NCBI GenBank assembly: GCA_030549495.1
Contig: JAUIRK010000971.1
Location: forward strand, 1,230,501-1,294,500
DNA length: 64,000 nucleotides
Source: Nectonema munidae
Taxonomy: Eukaryota > Nematomorpha > Nectonematoida > Nectonematidae
Direction: 5' to 3'
Shown: positions 35,852-47,215 of the stretch, piece after piece
Numbering within the stretch: position 1 is the stretch's first letter
Layout: every line of letters starts with the position of its first letter
Program-made: the position numbers and the translations under genes
Notes under the pieces: generated by a model
Told to the model about the DNA's origin: nothing
Databases searched by the model: none
Seen by the model: only the letters and a program-made list of their open reading frames with translations

Positions 35852-36079
35852 ATGTGCGCCCTTGATATATAACGCAACGCCATAGAGAGAAAGTTGTTCA
35901 ATTGCGTACGAAACGTTACGTGTGAGAGAGAGATGATGTTTATAAAGAAAAATCAATTGAAAAAGTATTCAAAAGTTTTTGCAATCATAATTACGATTTA
36001 AAATTGAATTAGTCGGTTTATTTGTTCAAGATATTTTATAAGATTTTTTTAATTTTGGAAAGAATCGCCTTTGAGGTAT
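35852..36079. other. Spacer left of the Tigger element
   Basis: AT-rich; nothing recognised. Confidence 0.5.
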
Positions 36080-36081
36080 TA

Positions 36082-38647
36082 CAGTCAAACCTGTCTTAAC
36101 GACCACCTGTATTAAACGACCCACTGCCTATAGCGACCAAGATTTTTCCTCCCAACGAAAATATAACTGTTTTGACACTGTATTTAACGACACACTGCTT
36201 AACGCGACCAACGACCATGTTTTTAAACAAAATGAGGCGAAAAAACCTTTATTAAACGACTTCCTCTTAGACATTACACAAATACCACTCTATTTTTCTG
36301 AAACCCTTATTTATTTTACTAATGAATTATTACAAATAACCACTGAATCAGCATTTTCTCATACCAGCACAGATAGTAATACGACTTTAATACACTAATA
36401 TAGAATGTGTATATGCTTGAAATATAATAGTGAACACCTTTCACGATAAAGCTAATGAGATTACTATGACATTGCATTTGTCACACAAGAAGAGTATTGC
36501 AAGCAAGATTATGATAAATCATATGCATGTTGCTTATTGTGTCTATAGAAAGGGTATGTATGTAATAAACTCACACGAAAACAAATTGTTACGTGTTACT
36601 AAAGCTTGTGCTTGTTTAAAAAGATCAACGTTCTCATTTTTCTCACTGCCACATTACTTCCTCAACATTAGTTTGAGCATACAAATTACATTCTTAGAAT
36701 TTATATTTAATCTGCAATAATTGTTTTCACAATTTTTTGCTCTGTAATCTTTTCTTTTATATTTTTTTATCTAGTTTTTAAGTAAGTTTTGAGCTTATTA
36801 ACACTTATTTTGTAATAAAGTGCTTAAATAATAGGTGAAATGTCGAAAAAAAGAACATCACTCACTCTCCAACAAAAGTATGATGTAATTAAACTTCTTG
36901 ATAGTGGTAAAGCAGCTTATAAGATAGCTGCTGACATGGGTGTTGGTAAAACACAAATTCAAACACTGAGAAAAAGGAGAACTGAAGTATTAGAGGACTA
37001 TTCTAAATCCAACGTTTCAACATGTTCGAAAAGAAAAAATTATCTCACAGGTAATGAAGAGATTAACTCTTTAACATACAAGTGGTTTGTCGACTCCTTG
37101 ACTAAAGGCCTTCCAATCAATGGTCCAATTCTCAAAACTAAAGCTCTGAAATTTGCTGAAGAACTTGGAAAGTTAAATTTTAAAGCATCAAATGGATGGT
37201 TGGAAAGCTTTATTCATAGAAATAACATTGTTTTTGGTAGCATAACCGGTGAAAGGGCGGATGTATGTCAATCGAGTGTTGAAGAATGGAGTGTAAAGCT
37301 TAGCAAAATTTGTGAAAGTTATGAGGAAAAAAACATTTTTAACTTAGATGAGACTGGACTTTTTTTCAAGGACACAACAAAAAAAACATTTCATTTTAAA
37401 GGTAAAATAAAATAAATTAATAAACTCGTAGTTTTTAATTTGATAATTTTAGGTGAAGGATGTCCTGGTGGAAAACGCTCAAAAGAAAGAATAACAATAT
37501 CACTTTGCGCAAGCATGATTGGAGAAAAAATTAAGCCTTTAGTTATTGCGAAGTCAAAATCTCCGAGGTGTTTCTCAAAAATAAATGTGGAGACTTTACC
37601 TGTAGAGTACAGATTTAATAAAAAGGCGTGGATGACTGGTGAGATTTTTAAAGATTGGCTAGAAAGTTTCAACAGAAAAATGAAAGTTCAAAAAAGAAAC
37701 GTCCTTCTTTTCATCGATAATGCATCCTGCCACTATAATCTTGTACTCAGTAATGTCAAAATTCAATTTTTTCCACCTAATACAACTTGTATAACACAGC
37801 CAATGGATCAAGGGATTATACAATCTATGAAGTTAAAATTTAGAAAACGACAAGTATGAGTTTTTTCTAACTTACATAATTGCTAATTTTGTTTCAGCTC
37901 TTTGATATAGTAAGACGAATGGACAGTGATGAATCAAGGAGTGGTACTGCAAGTCAGCTGTTAAAATCGACAAGCTTGTTGGACGCAATTTTATGGTGTA
38001 GCGCAGCATGGGAAGAGGTAGATGCAAGCACAATAAAGAAATGCTTTATAAAAGCTGGATTTCCAGATAAAGATAACATATCGTTGAGCAATTTTATAAT
38101 TGAAGAAAATATACCAAGTGAAGTGAAAATTTTAAGCAATAACTTTTTTGGAGTTGCCTACGAAGATGTTGACAATATTGACAAAGATTTGCAAACATGC
38201 GATGTTAGTGTCAATATGTTTGATCCACATACAAAAGAAGCACTAAATGAGATGGAAAAAGAAGATATTTTCAATGAAAGCGATGAGGAAATGGAAGAAG
38301 TTCGCATTTGCTCCTTAAAAGAAGCTATTGAAATGAACGAAAAACTGAAAAAGTTTGCACTACATCATGGCTTAGAAAAAACTCTGGAGTGTATGATCGA
38401 AACGAGTTTTGAGCTTGACAAACTATCTGTAAAGTCTTTACGACAGAAAAAAATAACCGAATTTTTTAAAGTGTAAATAAATTTTTTTTGATTTATGCAT
38501 ATATCAATCGTCTGTTTGAAAAAATTGGGCTCCAATTTTCAAAAAATTATTGATAAATAAATTCTTACCCTGTTTTTAACGACCACCTGTCTATTGCGAC
38601 CAAAATTAACTCTTCCCTTCAATGGTCGTTTAATACAGGTTTGACTG
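36082..38647 (+). mobile_element. Apparently complete Tigger DNA transposon
   Basis: The left end CAGTCAAACCTGTCTTAACG (36082-36101) and the right end, whose reverse complement is CAGTCAAACCTGTATTAAAC (38647-38628), are inverted repeats, with TA on both sides (36080-36081 and 38648-38649). Further subterminal copies of ACGACCACCTGT..ATTGCGACCAA sit near both ends (36100-36150 and 38578-38603). Total length 2,566 bp. It holds one transposase gene whose three exons are fully open, so the element may be young or recently active. Confidence 0.92.
36840..38476 (+). CDS. Tigger transposase, three exons, apparently intact
   Basis: Exons 36840-37401, 37453-37853 and 37898-38476 join in frame to 513 residues. 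The introns are 51 and 44 bp, both GT-AG (GTAAAATAA..TTTTAG; GTATGAG..TTTCAG). The protein cuts and rejoins the element's own ends. From the N-terminus there is a helix-turn-helix (YDVIKLLDSGKAAYKIAADM then GVGKTQIQ) and a CENP-B-type second DNA-binding domain (LNFKASNGWLESFIHRNNIV, about residues 113-132). The RNase H-fold catalytic domain has all three Asp: NLDETGLF, FIDNASCH and PMDQGII, the last spaced as in DDD-type Tiggers. A C-terminal acidic stretch (NESDEEMEE) and a basic end RQKKITEFFKV follow. No stops or frameshifts occur once the introns are removed; without them the frame would break, which supports real splicing. Confidence 0.92.
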
Positions 38648-38649
38648 TA

Positions 38650-39939
38650 TAAGGAAAATATAATTAAGGTCAACAAATTTTTATTGTTTAAAGGTAATTT
38701 AAGGACTTTTAGAAAAAAAATTTGTGGCACTTATAGCCCAATCTACTCTTACCTAGTGGGAATGAAAATGGGGGATTTAGGGAGGGGAAGAGCCACAGCA
38801 AGTGATATTAACTGTAAGTTTGTTGGAAAGTTAAGGGGTAAGGGTAGGGTCATGAAGGCATTACATGGAGGAGTTGAAATTTAATAGTTTTGCGTTACGT
38901 AATATATGTATGTCCCCTGAGACATAATGGGTCACTGATGACCCATACTAAACACGGTAAGTCACCCATAACCCATCAAATTATTTTAGAATTTAGAGCA
39001 AATTCTTTTTTCTTTTAATCTTAGATAGGTTAAAAGAATTATTACAAAAAAATTTTATGATGCTTTTGCTATCTTCCAAAGACAAAAGGTTTGTGATAAA
39101 ATACAAATCGTCTGCTTCCTACTACTCGTCTGCTTTTAGTGGTGTATTGTAAGGAAAAAATATTTTCAAGATATCTAAAGATTTTTACATACCTTATATT
39201 TATCATAACTTTAAGGCTGACAACAGCATTTAATAGGAAGACAAGGGAGTTTGGACCACTTTTTCAAAAAAAAACTGTCTTAGAATAATGAAATAAATCT
39301 AATTGATTTTTAATAAATTGATAACTTCCTGTATGTTTTTAACAACAATTTTAGACGAACCTTTATATGGAAAACTTCTAATGTTTTGGTATACTTAATA
39401 AAAATTAATTAAAAAAACAGCAACAAAAAACTAAATAAAAAATGGCCATTTTAAAACTTACATAAATTTAAAGTTAATCAAAAAATAACTTAATTTGATT
39501 GGTGAAATAAATTCCATGTTGTTTATGTTTAGGTTGTTGTTGCTATAATTTTATTAATCCTGAATAAAAACAAAAATATTCATAAAGACTCATTTTTTTT
39601 TACATTTTAAATTATAAAGGTTTGTATTTAATTTTGTCTAATATGAACAAATTTTCAAAATTGCTTAAGTTTTAAATTTTATTAAGCTTCTTTTCAAAGT
39701 TAAACCTACTTATGCTGATATTTAACAATTTCATTCCTATATTAAATTTAAAATTTTGAAGGTATATAGTTGCAACCAAAATAAAATAAAATCTGATAAT
39801 ATTTTTAACTAATTTATATTATCTGTGAAATGATTCGTATCATAATATTGAAATTAAATAGTAATATAATATCGTAAAATCTATCTTCTTCAAAAAATAT
39901 TAATATATTAACTGTTTTGAATTTTATGTTCAACCTCCT
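38650..39939. other. Intergenic AT-rich DNA
   Basis: No gene seen. A perfect hairpin ATGGGTCACTGATGACCCAT lies at 38927-38946. TCGTCTGC occurs twice at 39108-39134, resembling in reverse the CAGACGA words of the small TTAA MITE. The 66-codon frame at 38684-38884 has no recognisable motifs. Confidence 0.45.
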
Positions 39940-41905
39940 AGCTTCTTTATTAAAGTTTGTTATAAATGTAATAAGTTTGATCATTTTGCTAAGGATTGTC
40001 GCTCTGATAAACCTACTTGCGGGTATTGTATATATGATAGAAAGTTAAGTTATTCTTATGTTTGTAACAAAATATGTTTCGCTTATGTTTGCAAAGAAAA
40101 GATATGTTTCAAACCACATTTGTAATTCTGGCAGTTGCGCTTTTTTTGAACTATAAACAAAAATAAATCATCTTAACATTAACAGTTTAAATATTATTTT
40201 ATCTAATCATTGATGAATTTAAGACAAAAAAAGTATTTTAAGTAGTTTATGGTATGAGTATCATAGTAAGTATCATCTGAGTATTTAGATTATGATAATT
40301 TATCAGTTCATTAATTTTACAATTATAATATAGTTCTCTCAAATGTTTTCAATGTTCAATCAATACGTAACAAATACCAGGAACTAGAATTTTATATAGA
40401 GTATATTAATTCAAAAAATGGTTATCTAGTGATTGCTCTTCAAGGGACCTGGTTGAAGGATAATTCTTTCACTTTAAATATTAGAGAATATAGTTTTATT
40501 CATTAAGCTTCTGGTCTTGCTTTCCTAATACACCAATCAGTTGATTTTGCTATAATAAATAATAGTATCAAAACACAATTTTTTCAAGTATTTTCCATAC
40601 AAGTTTTTGCACCGTCAAAAATTTTTATTTTCCACAATGTCTATCATCCCCCTTCTTTATCTTCAAATTTATTTGACGAATTTTCAAACTTTCTAGATTT
40701 ACATGTTTCAAAAATTAGTGAGATTATATTCATGGGTGATTTTAATATTGATTTGTTCAACTAGATCAATGTATTCTTACTACTAACTTTTTGAATATTA
40801 TGATTTCTAGTTACTTTAAGCCAACTATAACAGGTGTTACACGAGAACAGACAGAAACTTTTTTAGATAATTTTTATATACCTTCAAACTTTGTATCTTA
40901 CAAGTCATTTATTTTTTCAACCTCTATTTCCGATGAGAATGCTATATTCTTATCTCTAAAATTAGATTCTATTAGAGCTTCTTCAAGTATCAGATGTTTT
41001 AATGAAAAATCATTTGTGTTAAAAGTCAGAACAATAGACTGCAATTTCTTAAGAACCTATTTTGATTATCCTGAAATTTTGGTCAATTATATAAATAAAC
41101 GAAAGTATTGAAATCAAACCTCTGGATAACAGATGAACTATTTTCTATGATCAAAGATCGTGACAAATATTATAAAAAACTAGAAAAACGTAAAAATAAT
41201 ATTGAATTAAGAGCGAAATTTATACGCTTTAGAAAAGAAATCAAATTGAAAATAAGAGAATTAAAACATGTATATTATCAAAATTATTTACTACAGATTC
41301 AGCAAAAGGATTAATATAAAACCTAAAGATGTGAACCATGATTTTATCTTGAAAACTGAAGAAGGTATTTTATCTGATCCTTTAGCTATTTCTAAGCTTT
41401 TTAATAATTATTTTTTAACAAATTCTAGATTTAATGATGAAAATAGTGAATTTATAAAGTATCTAAAGAGGGCAAATTCTTACTTTAAGCAAAATCAGAA
41501 TCAATCAGAGTAAGCATAAAAAATATTAACTATCCATCGTCCTTTATTCAAATCCGGCGTACCCCAAAGTTCCATAATGAGGCCCTCTTATTTGCTTTAT
41601 ACATTAACGATATCTATTCTGCTAGTCCATTTTTTGATTATCTTTTATATGCGGATGATATAACTATTATTTTCCCCATAAAAAAGCTATATTTTAATCA
41701 AGAATCTACTTTTGATGATATCGTCGATAAAAACTTCAATCTCATTTTTGATTGTTTGATAAAGAATTATCTTAAAATTAATTCTTCTAAATCAAAGGCT
41801 ATGATTTTCTCTAGAAGTTCCAAATCTAAATTGAATCTTCAAAAACATAACATTTAGATAGTTGAAAATTTTAATTACCCAGGGCTTATTTTCAACGATA
41901 ACACT
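39940..41905 (+). mobile_element. LINE, 5' and middle part (ORF1 knuckle, endonuclease, RT)
   Basis: A CCHC zinc knuckle CYKCNKFDHFAKDC (near 39963-40004) ends ORF1. ORF2 starts near 40345 with FNVQSIRNKYQELEFYIEYI, the N-terminus of an AP-type endonuclease, and has FMGDFNIDLF (near 40732) with the conserved GDF. A spacer is followed by the RT core: LFALYINDIYSASPFFDYLL (near 41588) and YADDITIIF (about 41648-41674), which is the catalytic YADD motif. Frameshifts, stops and a deletion before the RT core kill it. The sequence stops near 41905 at YPGLIFNDNT, and the missing 3' part resumes at about 45390. Confidence 0.8.
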
Positions 41906-42852
41906 GGTCAACAAGAATTTTGCTGATTTAGTAATTTTAGTTGATTTAGGGTAATTTGGGTCTGCTGAATTGAAATATCAAATTATTTTTGCTAATCAGG
42001 TCAACTTTTTGAGATACGCTTTAATTTATTATATATATGTAATAAAGAAACGTTAAAATTTTGTATGAATAAATCTTTATTTAAATGAATTTCCTTTTAT
42101 AAGATTTTCTAGAAAATTTAGCATTTATATCGTCTCTTTGAATACTCCAACAATAATCAGCCATCATATTTTCATTCCATCGACCTTGATACCTTTCCTC
42201 CATGACTTTCAAACTTTGGTGGAAGCGCTCACCGTGCTCGTCACTTACAGCTCCAAGATTTTCAGGAAATTTCTCAAGGTGGCTATTAAGAAAATGTAGC
42301 TTCACACTCATATTACAGCCAAGATCACGATAGCTTTTTATTAAAGTTTCAACTAAATTTACATAATTTTCATCTTTTCTATTTCCCAAAAAACCATCAA
42401 CAATAGCTACAAATGCCTTCCATGCTTTTTTTCATTCACATTCATTGTGTCTATAAACCCATTGCTTTTCAAAAGTTTTCTTATATGCGTTCCATCAAAA
42501 ACACCAGCTTTTATTTTTCAGAACTTAAATGGGGTAATGCCTTCAATATAAATTGAAAGCAACACTCTTTTTTATCTAAAGCTTTTACCAATTGTTTTAT
42601 AAGCCCAAGATTTATATGAAGAGGAGGGAAAATAATTTTCTCTTTTTTAACAAACGGTTTATTTATTATATTTTCTTTTCCAATTGTAACCTCTTCTCTT
42701 CCAGACCAATGTTTTTGAGTATAATGTTTTTCTTTGGCACGGCTATTCCATAAGCATAAAAAGCACGGGTACTTTGTATAACCGCTTTGTTGGCCTAATA
42801 AAAAATTTACCATTTTGAGGTCTAAACATATTGACCATTGTTGTTCTTCATA

Positions 42853-44214
42853 CAGTAAAACCTGTCTACAGCGACTTGACTTGGCTGCTAAAAAAAGTCG
42901 CTGTAGACAGAAAGTCGTTAGAGAGAGGTTCAAAAATAGATAGGGAATATTTTAATTAAAGAAAAATAATACAAAGAGGTAAAAACATGATTTTATTTAT
43001 AAAAATTAATGTTCTTTTAGAAATGTTTCAAGATTCGTCTGTTTCAAATTAGACATTTGATGATTTTCAACACAATCAAGTGCACTTTTTGCTAAGTTGA
43101 AAAGAGTCTTGGACTTTATTAGAAACCAACCATTAGAAGCTTTAAAATTGACATCACCAACTTCTCCTGCAATCTGTATAGCCTTCTCTCGAATCATCAC
43201 AGCAGAAATAGGAATTTTACATTTTGAATTGATACCTGTATTCCACATTTGTTTAATTTTTTCTTTATTTTTAATATTTTGAATCTGTGTCTTTCCAACA
43301 TGATAATCTTCAGTTAGCTTATAACATGGAACACCACTTTCATTTTTATCGATAACTTCGATTTTTTGCTTGATGTAAGGTAACAGCGTTTTACTTTTTT
43401 TGCCTCTAAAAAATAAACAAGATGTTTATTTTAATGTGAGATAAAAACATTAGAGTAATTTCAAATAGAAGGTATTTATTAAAATAAAATTCCTCGTTTA
43501 CTCATTACTTTTAATTTTAAATTATAGATGTGCATTTTCTCTATTCTCAAACAAATAGGAAAGTCGCTTTTTAAATTTAAAAAATCTCTCAAATTTTTTA
43601 CTAATAAAATTCTTAAAAAAATGATATTTATTTAATAAGGTTCAAATCTTTAAAAGATTTTATTTGATTAAAATTATAGAATAACTATTACACTGAATTT
43701 ATAGCCCTATAAATTTTGTAATAAAAAAAGCTGTGACTAGTCAAATTAATACCCCACGGTACCTTTACCTTTACCTAGAAAACCTTACATAAAAAAAAAT
43801 TTTAAAACAAAATATAAAAAAATAATTATACAGTTGAAGTAATTTGAAAAATAAAGATAAAATAATTAATAAATATAAAAAAATTAAATTCTTATATATT
43901 ATTAGTATATAAATAATAATAGTCTTTAAGTTTTTATTTAAAGTTAAAAATATTTTTAATAGATAAAATTTGAAAAACCACTTATAGCCATTTTAGAACT
44001 TTGGTAAAATAAAATGGTTTTTTGAAAAAGTCGTAAATAAGAGGTAAATAATACCAAAAAAAACGTTAAATATGGTCGCATGTCGCATAACACAGGGTCG
44101 TATAATAAAGGTAAAAAATCTATTCATAGTCTAATAAACAAACTTTTGAAAAAATTTAAGTCTCTGTTAACAGAGAGTCGTATATTAAAGGTGTCGCTGT
44201 AGACAGGTTTTACA
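42853..44214 (-). mobile_element. Deleted Tigger-type element nested in the unclassified element
   Basis: Left end CAGTAAAACCTGTCTACAGC after TA (42851-42852); the right end CGCTGTAGACAGGTTTTACAG is its inverse apart from the last few bases, where the TA is lost. The interior has a further GTCGCTGTAGACAG repeat near 42898. A minus open frame (about 43410-43006) keeps the helix-turn-helix (YHVGKTQIQNIKNKEKIKQM) and the CENP-B-type domain (GDVNFKASNGW) but joins directly to a C-terminal end, so the catalytic domain is gone. Such a product could bind ends without cutting. A SINE tail fragment lies at 43752-43776. Confidence 0.75.
43752..43776 (+). repeat. SINE tail fragment
   Basis: CCCCACGGTACCTTTACCTT plus one more TTACC unit is the tail of the SINE at 22806-22935. 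Only the 3' end is present, as with strongly truncated insertions. Confidence 0.6.
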
Positions 44215-45389
44215 GTTCTAATAATTTTTTAATATTACCATAACTCTCTTCCATACTGGCTGAATAACCAATAGGTATTCCACTGAAAATATTTTTGTTA
44301 TGAAGCAATACACATTTTAAACTTTTCCTGGAGCTATCAATAAAAAGTCTCCATTCATTTATGTCATAGCACTCCACACCCATACATTTCAATAAACCAG
44401 GAATATCAGAGCAAATATGAATTCCTTGTCATTTTTAAAAAAATTGAGTAAGTTTTTTTCTCTATTACGATAAAATGTTATTTTAACATCTTTTTGTAAG
44501 GCATTTTTCTGTTTTAGACGTGAGGCTATAACTTCAGAGAGTTCTTTCGAAAGACCTAGATCTCTAATAAGATCATTCAATTCTGATTGATTGAATAGTT
44601 TATTTTGATCGGAAAAATAAACTTGCCATTCTTCATCGTTATCACTTGCACCAGAATCATCAATTTCATTATCTGATGATGGTAAGCCTCTGAAAGTAGG
44701 AACAGGAACTTCATCTGAATGTTTGATAGAACGAATTGTTGAAGGTAAGTTTGGATAAATAATGCCTTTTTTGTTTTTCTTATTGAAACCCAAAGTTTTT
44801 GTGAGACAAAAGTAACAATCTTGAATATGGTCCTTTTGTTCACGCCAAACCATTGGGATTCCAAAAGACAAACTTTTCCTTCTGCCTTTTGTCCATTGAC
44901 GGAGATTTTCCACACAAGGTTTGCAAACAATATGCGGAGCCCACGAAAACTCTTGATCTCCTAATTTGATTTTAAAGTAGGCAAAATAAGCTTTTTTAAT
45001 AAATTCATTAATTGCCATTCTTTGAGATGGGATTGTAAAACTTCCACATATATAACAAAATGAGTCAGAGGAATTCAAACACTTTCTTCTCAAGGCCACA
45101 TTATAATAAAAACCTAAAAATTTATCTTAAAAAATAGGTAAAAAATGTATATATTTATAATTATTTTTATTTTAGTTGACAAAATATACCAAACTGAATT
45201 TGGCTTTTAGAGAAAAAACTTGACGTGATATGAAAAAATGAATCCAATTTTTATATTCAGCATGTAAAAATTTTATAAAATCAAGTCTCAAAACAAAATC
45301 AGCAAAAAAAAAATTTCAAAATGTTATTTAAATTGGTCTTATCATAAAAAATACATCATACAAAAATTAGATAGTGTTCATGGTATTCT

Positions 45390-45882
45390 AAAAAATCCAG
45401 CAACTTGTTAAATGCGGAAATAAAGTTAAAAATTTATAATGCCTTAGCTCTGCCTTTTTTTATTATGGCGTAATTAATTGGGGTTTCAGTGATTTATCTG
45501 ATATTGAAACCTACAAAAAAAGATAATAAAAACTGTTTTAAGTTTAGAGTATAGAACTCAAACTTCTACATACTTTCATGAATATAAAATCCTTAAAGCA
45601 AAAAATATATATCAGGTACAATTATCAAGGTTTATATATAAGTTTATAAATGCAGCACTTCCATCAGTATTTGATAATAATTGGTTTATTTATATTTACC
45701 AATCAACTGATTATTCTTTAAGGTATCCCAATAAGTTCTTTATGCCGTTTTGTAAACGTACTTTCACTAAAAAGTTACAAAATATAGAATTCTAAATTTG
45801 AAATAATTTTTTACACAATAAAAATTTTCATCAAAACAGTGTTTATGAATTTAAAAAAGCTGTAAAAAATTATTTCATTAAT
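45390..45882 (+). mobile_element. LINE, 3' part, continuation after the insertion
   Basis: The plus strand reads LALPFFYYGVINWGFSDLSD (about 45443-45500), followed by ETYKK, KNIYQVQLSRFIYKFINAAL (near 45602-45660) and PSVFDNNWFIYIYQSTDYSL with a KKLQNIEF end. This is the post-RT region of the same LINE type as 8050-9175. It follows in order and orientation from 41905, so one LINE was split by the 3.4-kb element. Frame changes are present. Confidence 0.7.
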
Positions 45883-46180
45883 CAGAGGTCTGGCAAGACC
45901 TCCGGGGAGACAACTTGCCAAACTTGCCTACCTTATCAGAGGTCTGACAAGACTTCCGGGGAGACAACTCGCCAAACTTGCCAGCCTTATTATATATTTA
46001 AATGTGTAAATCGTAAAATGCTTAAAAAATATACTTAAAATAAAAATTTTCAAAAAATATTTTACATACATATTGAAAGCCACATTTCAAAAATTCTACC
46101 TAAAAGTTCAAAAATTTAACTTTGAAATTGCAGTTTTATTTCATAAAAACTATATGATTGGTTGAAATGTTTATGTAATA
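45883..46180 (-). repeat. Dispersed repeat F, hairpin end, copy 2 (inverted)
   Basis: Two tandem copies of AGGTCTGGCAAGACCTCCGG / GGAGACAACTTGCCA-type sequence (45886-45925 and 45938-45975). Then the reverse complement of 30384-30210: TTATATATTTAAATGTGTAA, ATATTTTACATACATATTGA and GATTGGTTGAAATG. AGGTCT..AGACCT forms a short hairpin. Confidence 0.6.
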
Positions 46181-46181
46181 T

Positions 46182-46249
<68 letters not shown>

Positions 46250-46252
46250 ACC
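46182..46252. repeat. (AAT)n microsatellite
   Basis: AAT triplets with two AC interruptions. Confidence 0.9.
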
Positions 46253-46509
46253 AATACTACTTTTTGCAAATTTTTACTTGTTTGATTTGCAGAAAGAATT
46301 AAACTGTTTTTCAATATTTCTTTTTCAAAAGCTTATCGTTTGCTACATACTCTAGAATAATTTATTTTTGCAAAAGTTTTAAAAAATCTTAATAAATGGA
46401 CTTTACTTCGAAAAATTTTGTCTAAATTTTTGAAAAAATTACGGACCACCTATTTATTGAAGCATAATGTGAAGATTTTTAAAAAAAAATTGAATGAAAA
46501 TAATATCAT

Positions 46510-47215
46510 TAGAAAGGTATACTTTTTGTGGTTAACATAGGCTAGGTTATACAAATAAATATATTTTCATTTTTCCAAAATCTGCTTTTATGTGAGGTCA
46601 GTCAAGTTTTATCTAGTTTCAAAAAACACCAATAATAATTAACGTTCTTAATTTATATAATATTTTTTCAATATTTTATATTCACAAAGGTAAAATATGA
46701 TTTTTTACATTTTAAAATTTCATAGTTGAAGAAAACTGTCGAAAATTAATATATATTTTTTACTTTTTATGGGTCAGTAGTATAGGTCAGTATAATTTTT
46801 TTCTAATATATTTAAAATTATTTTTGAAGTGAAAAATGTTGATCGAATGTACAAGATTTGAAGCTATACTCTTTGTGGGTAAAATAGGCTGGGATTTACA
46901 AATAAAATATTTTTATTTTTCCAAAATCTGCTTTTATGTGAGGTCAGTCAACTTTTATCTAGTTTCAAATAATACCAATAATTAACGTGATGAGTTTATA
47001 TATTATTTCTTCCAAATTTTATATTCACAAAGGTAGAATATGGTTTTTAACATTTTAAAATGTCATAGTTAAATAAAACAGTCGAAAATTAATATATATT
47101 TTTTACTTTTTATGGGTCAGTATTATAGGTCAGTATAATATTTTTCTAATAAATTTTAAATTATTTTTCAAGTGAAAAATGTCGATTAAATGTACGAGTT
47201 TTGTTTGATAATCGT
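46510..47215 (+). repeat. Two-unit ~353-bp tandem repeat
   Basis: TTTTTCCAAAATCTGCTTTT then ATGTGAGGTCAGTCAA (46571 and 46917), and TTTTTACTTTTTATGGGTCA then GTATAGGTCAGTATAA (46758 and 47101), recur at about 345-350 bp spacing. A third partial copy of its right end (TTTTTCTAATAAATTTAAAA then TTATTTTTGAAGTGAAAAAT) lies at 48132-48171. Confidence 0.75.

Larger units (their letters stand above)
42081..45099 (-). pseudogene. Uncharacterised zinc-binding, transposon-type protein, interrupted
   Basis: Read 45099 to 42081 in segments. The N-terminal part has Cys pairs CYIC, CKPC and CYFC (about 45048-44809), like a small zinc domain, then an acidic linker and DLGLSKELSEVIASRLKQKN (near 44565-44506). 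The middle part has INEWRLFIDSSRKSLKCVLL (near 44365). Beyond the Tigger insert it resumes with WSICLDLKMVNFLLGQQSGY (near 42840) and TKYPCFLCLW, then FPPLHINLGLIKQLVKALDK (near 42628). The end has GERFHQSLKVMEERYQGRWN and a terminal RKSYKRKF. I recognise it as a widespread arthropod/cnidarian group of unnamed proteins, probably transposon-borne, but cannot assign a superfamily. Besides the insert there are at least three frame breaks. Confidence 0.65.
41905..45345 (-). mobile_element. Unclassified DNA element with long inverted ends, inserted in the LINE
   Basis: It splits the LINE. The left end (about 41917-42020: TTTTGCTGATTTAG, then TCTGCTGAATTGAAAT, then GGTCAACTTTTTGAG) and the reverse complement of the right end (about 45330-45205: TTTTGCTGATTTTG, then ACATGCTGAATATAAA, then GTCAAGTTTTTTCTC) share spaced words over about 110 bp, a diverged terminal inverted repeat. 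Exact termini and target duplication are not fixed. It encodes one minus-strand protein, which is cut in two by a Tigger-derived insert (42853-44214). Confidence 0.7.

Noticed and set aside
38684-38884. 66-codon Gly/Lys-rich open frame
   Set aside because: No start context, no recognised motif and no splice partner; composition follows a local G-rich patch.
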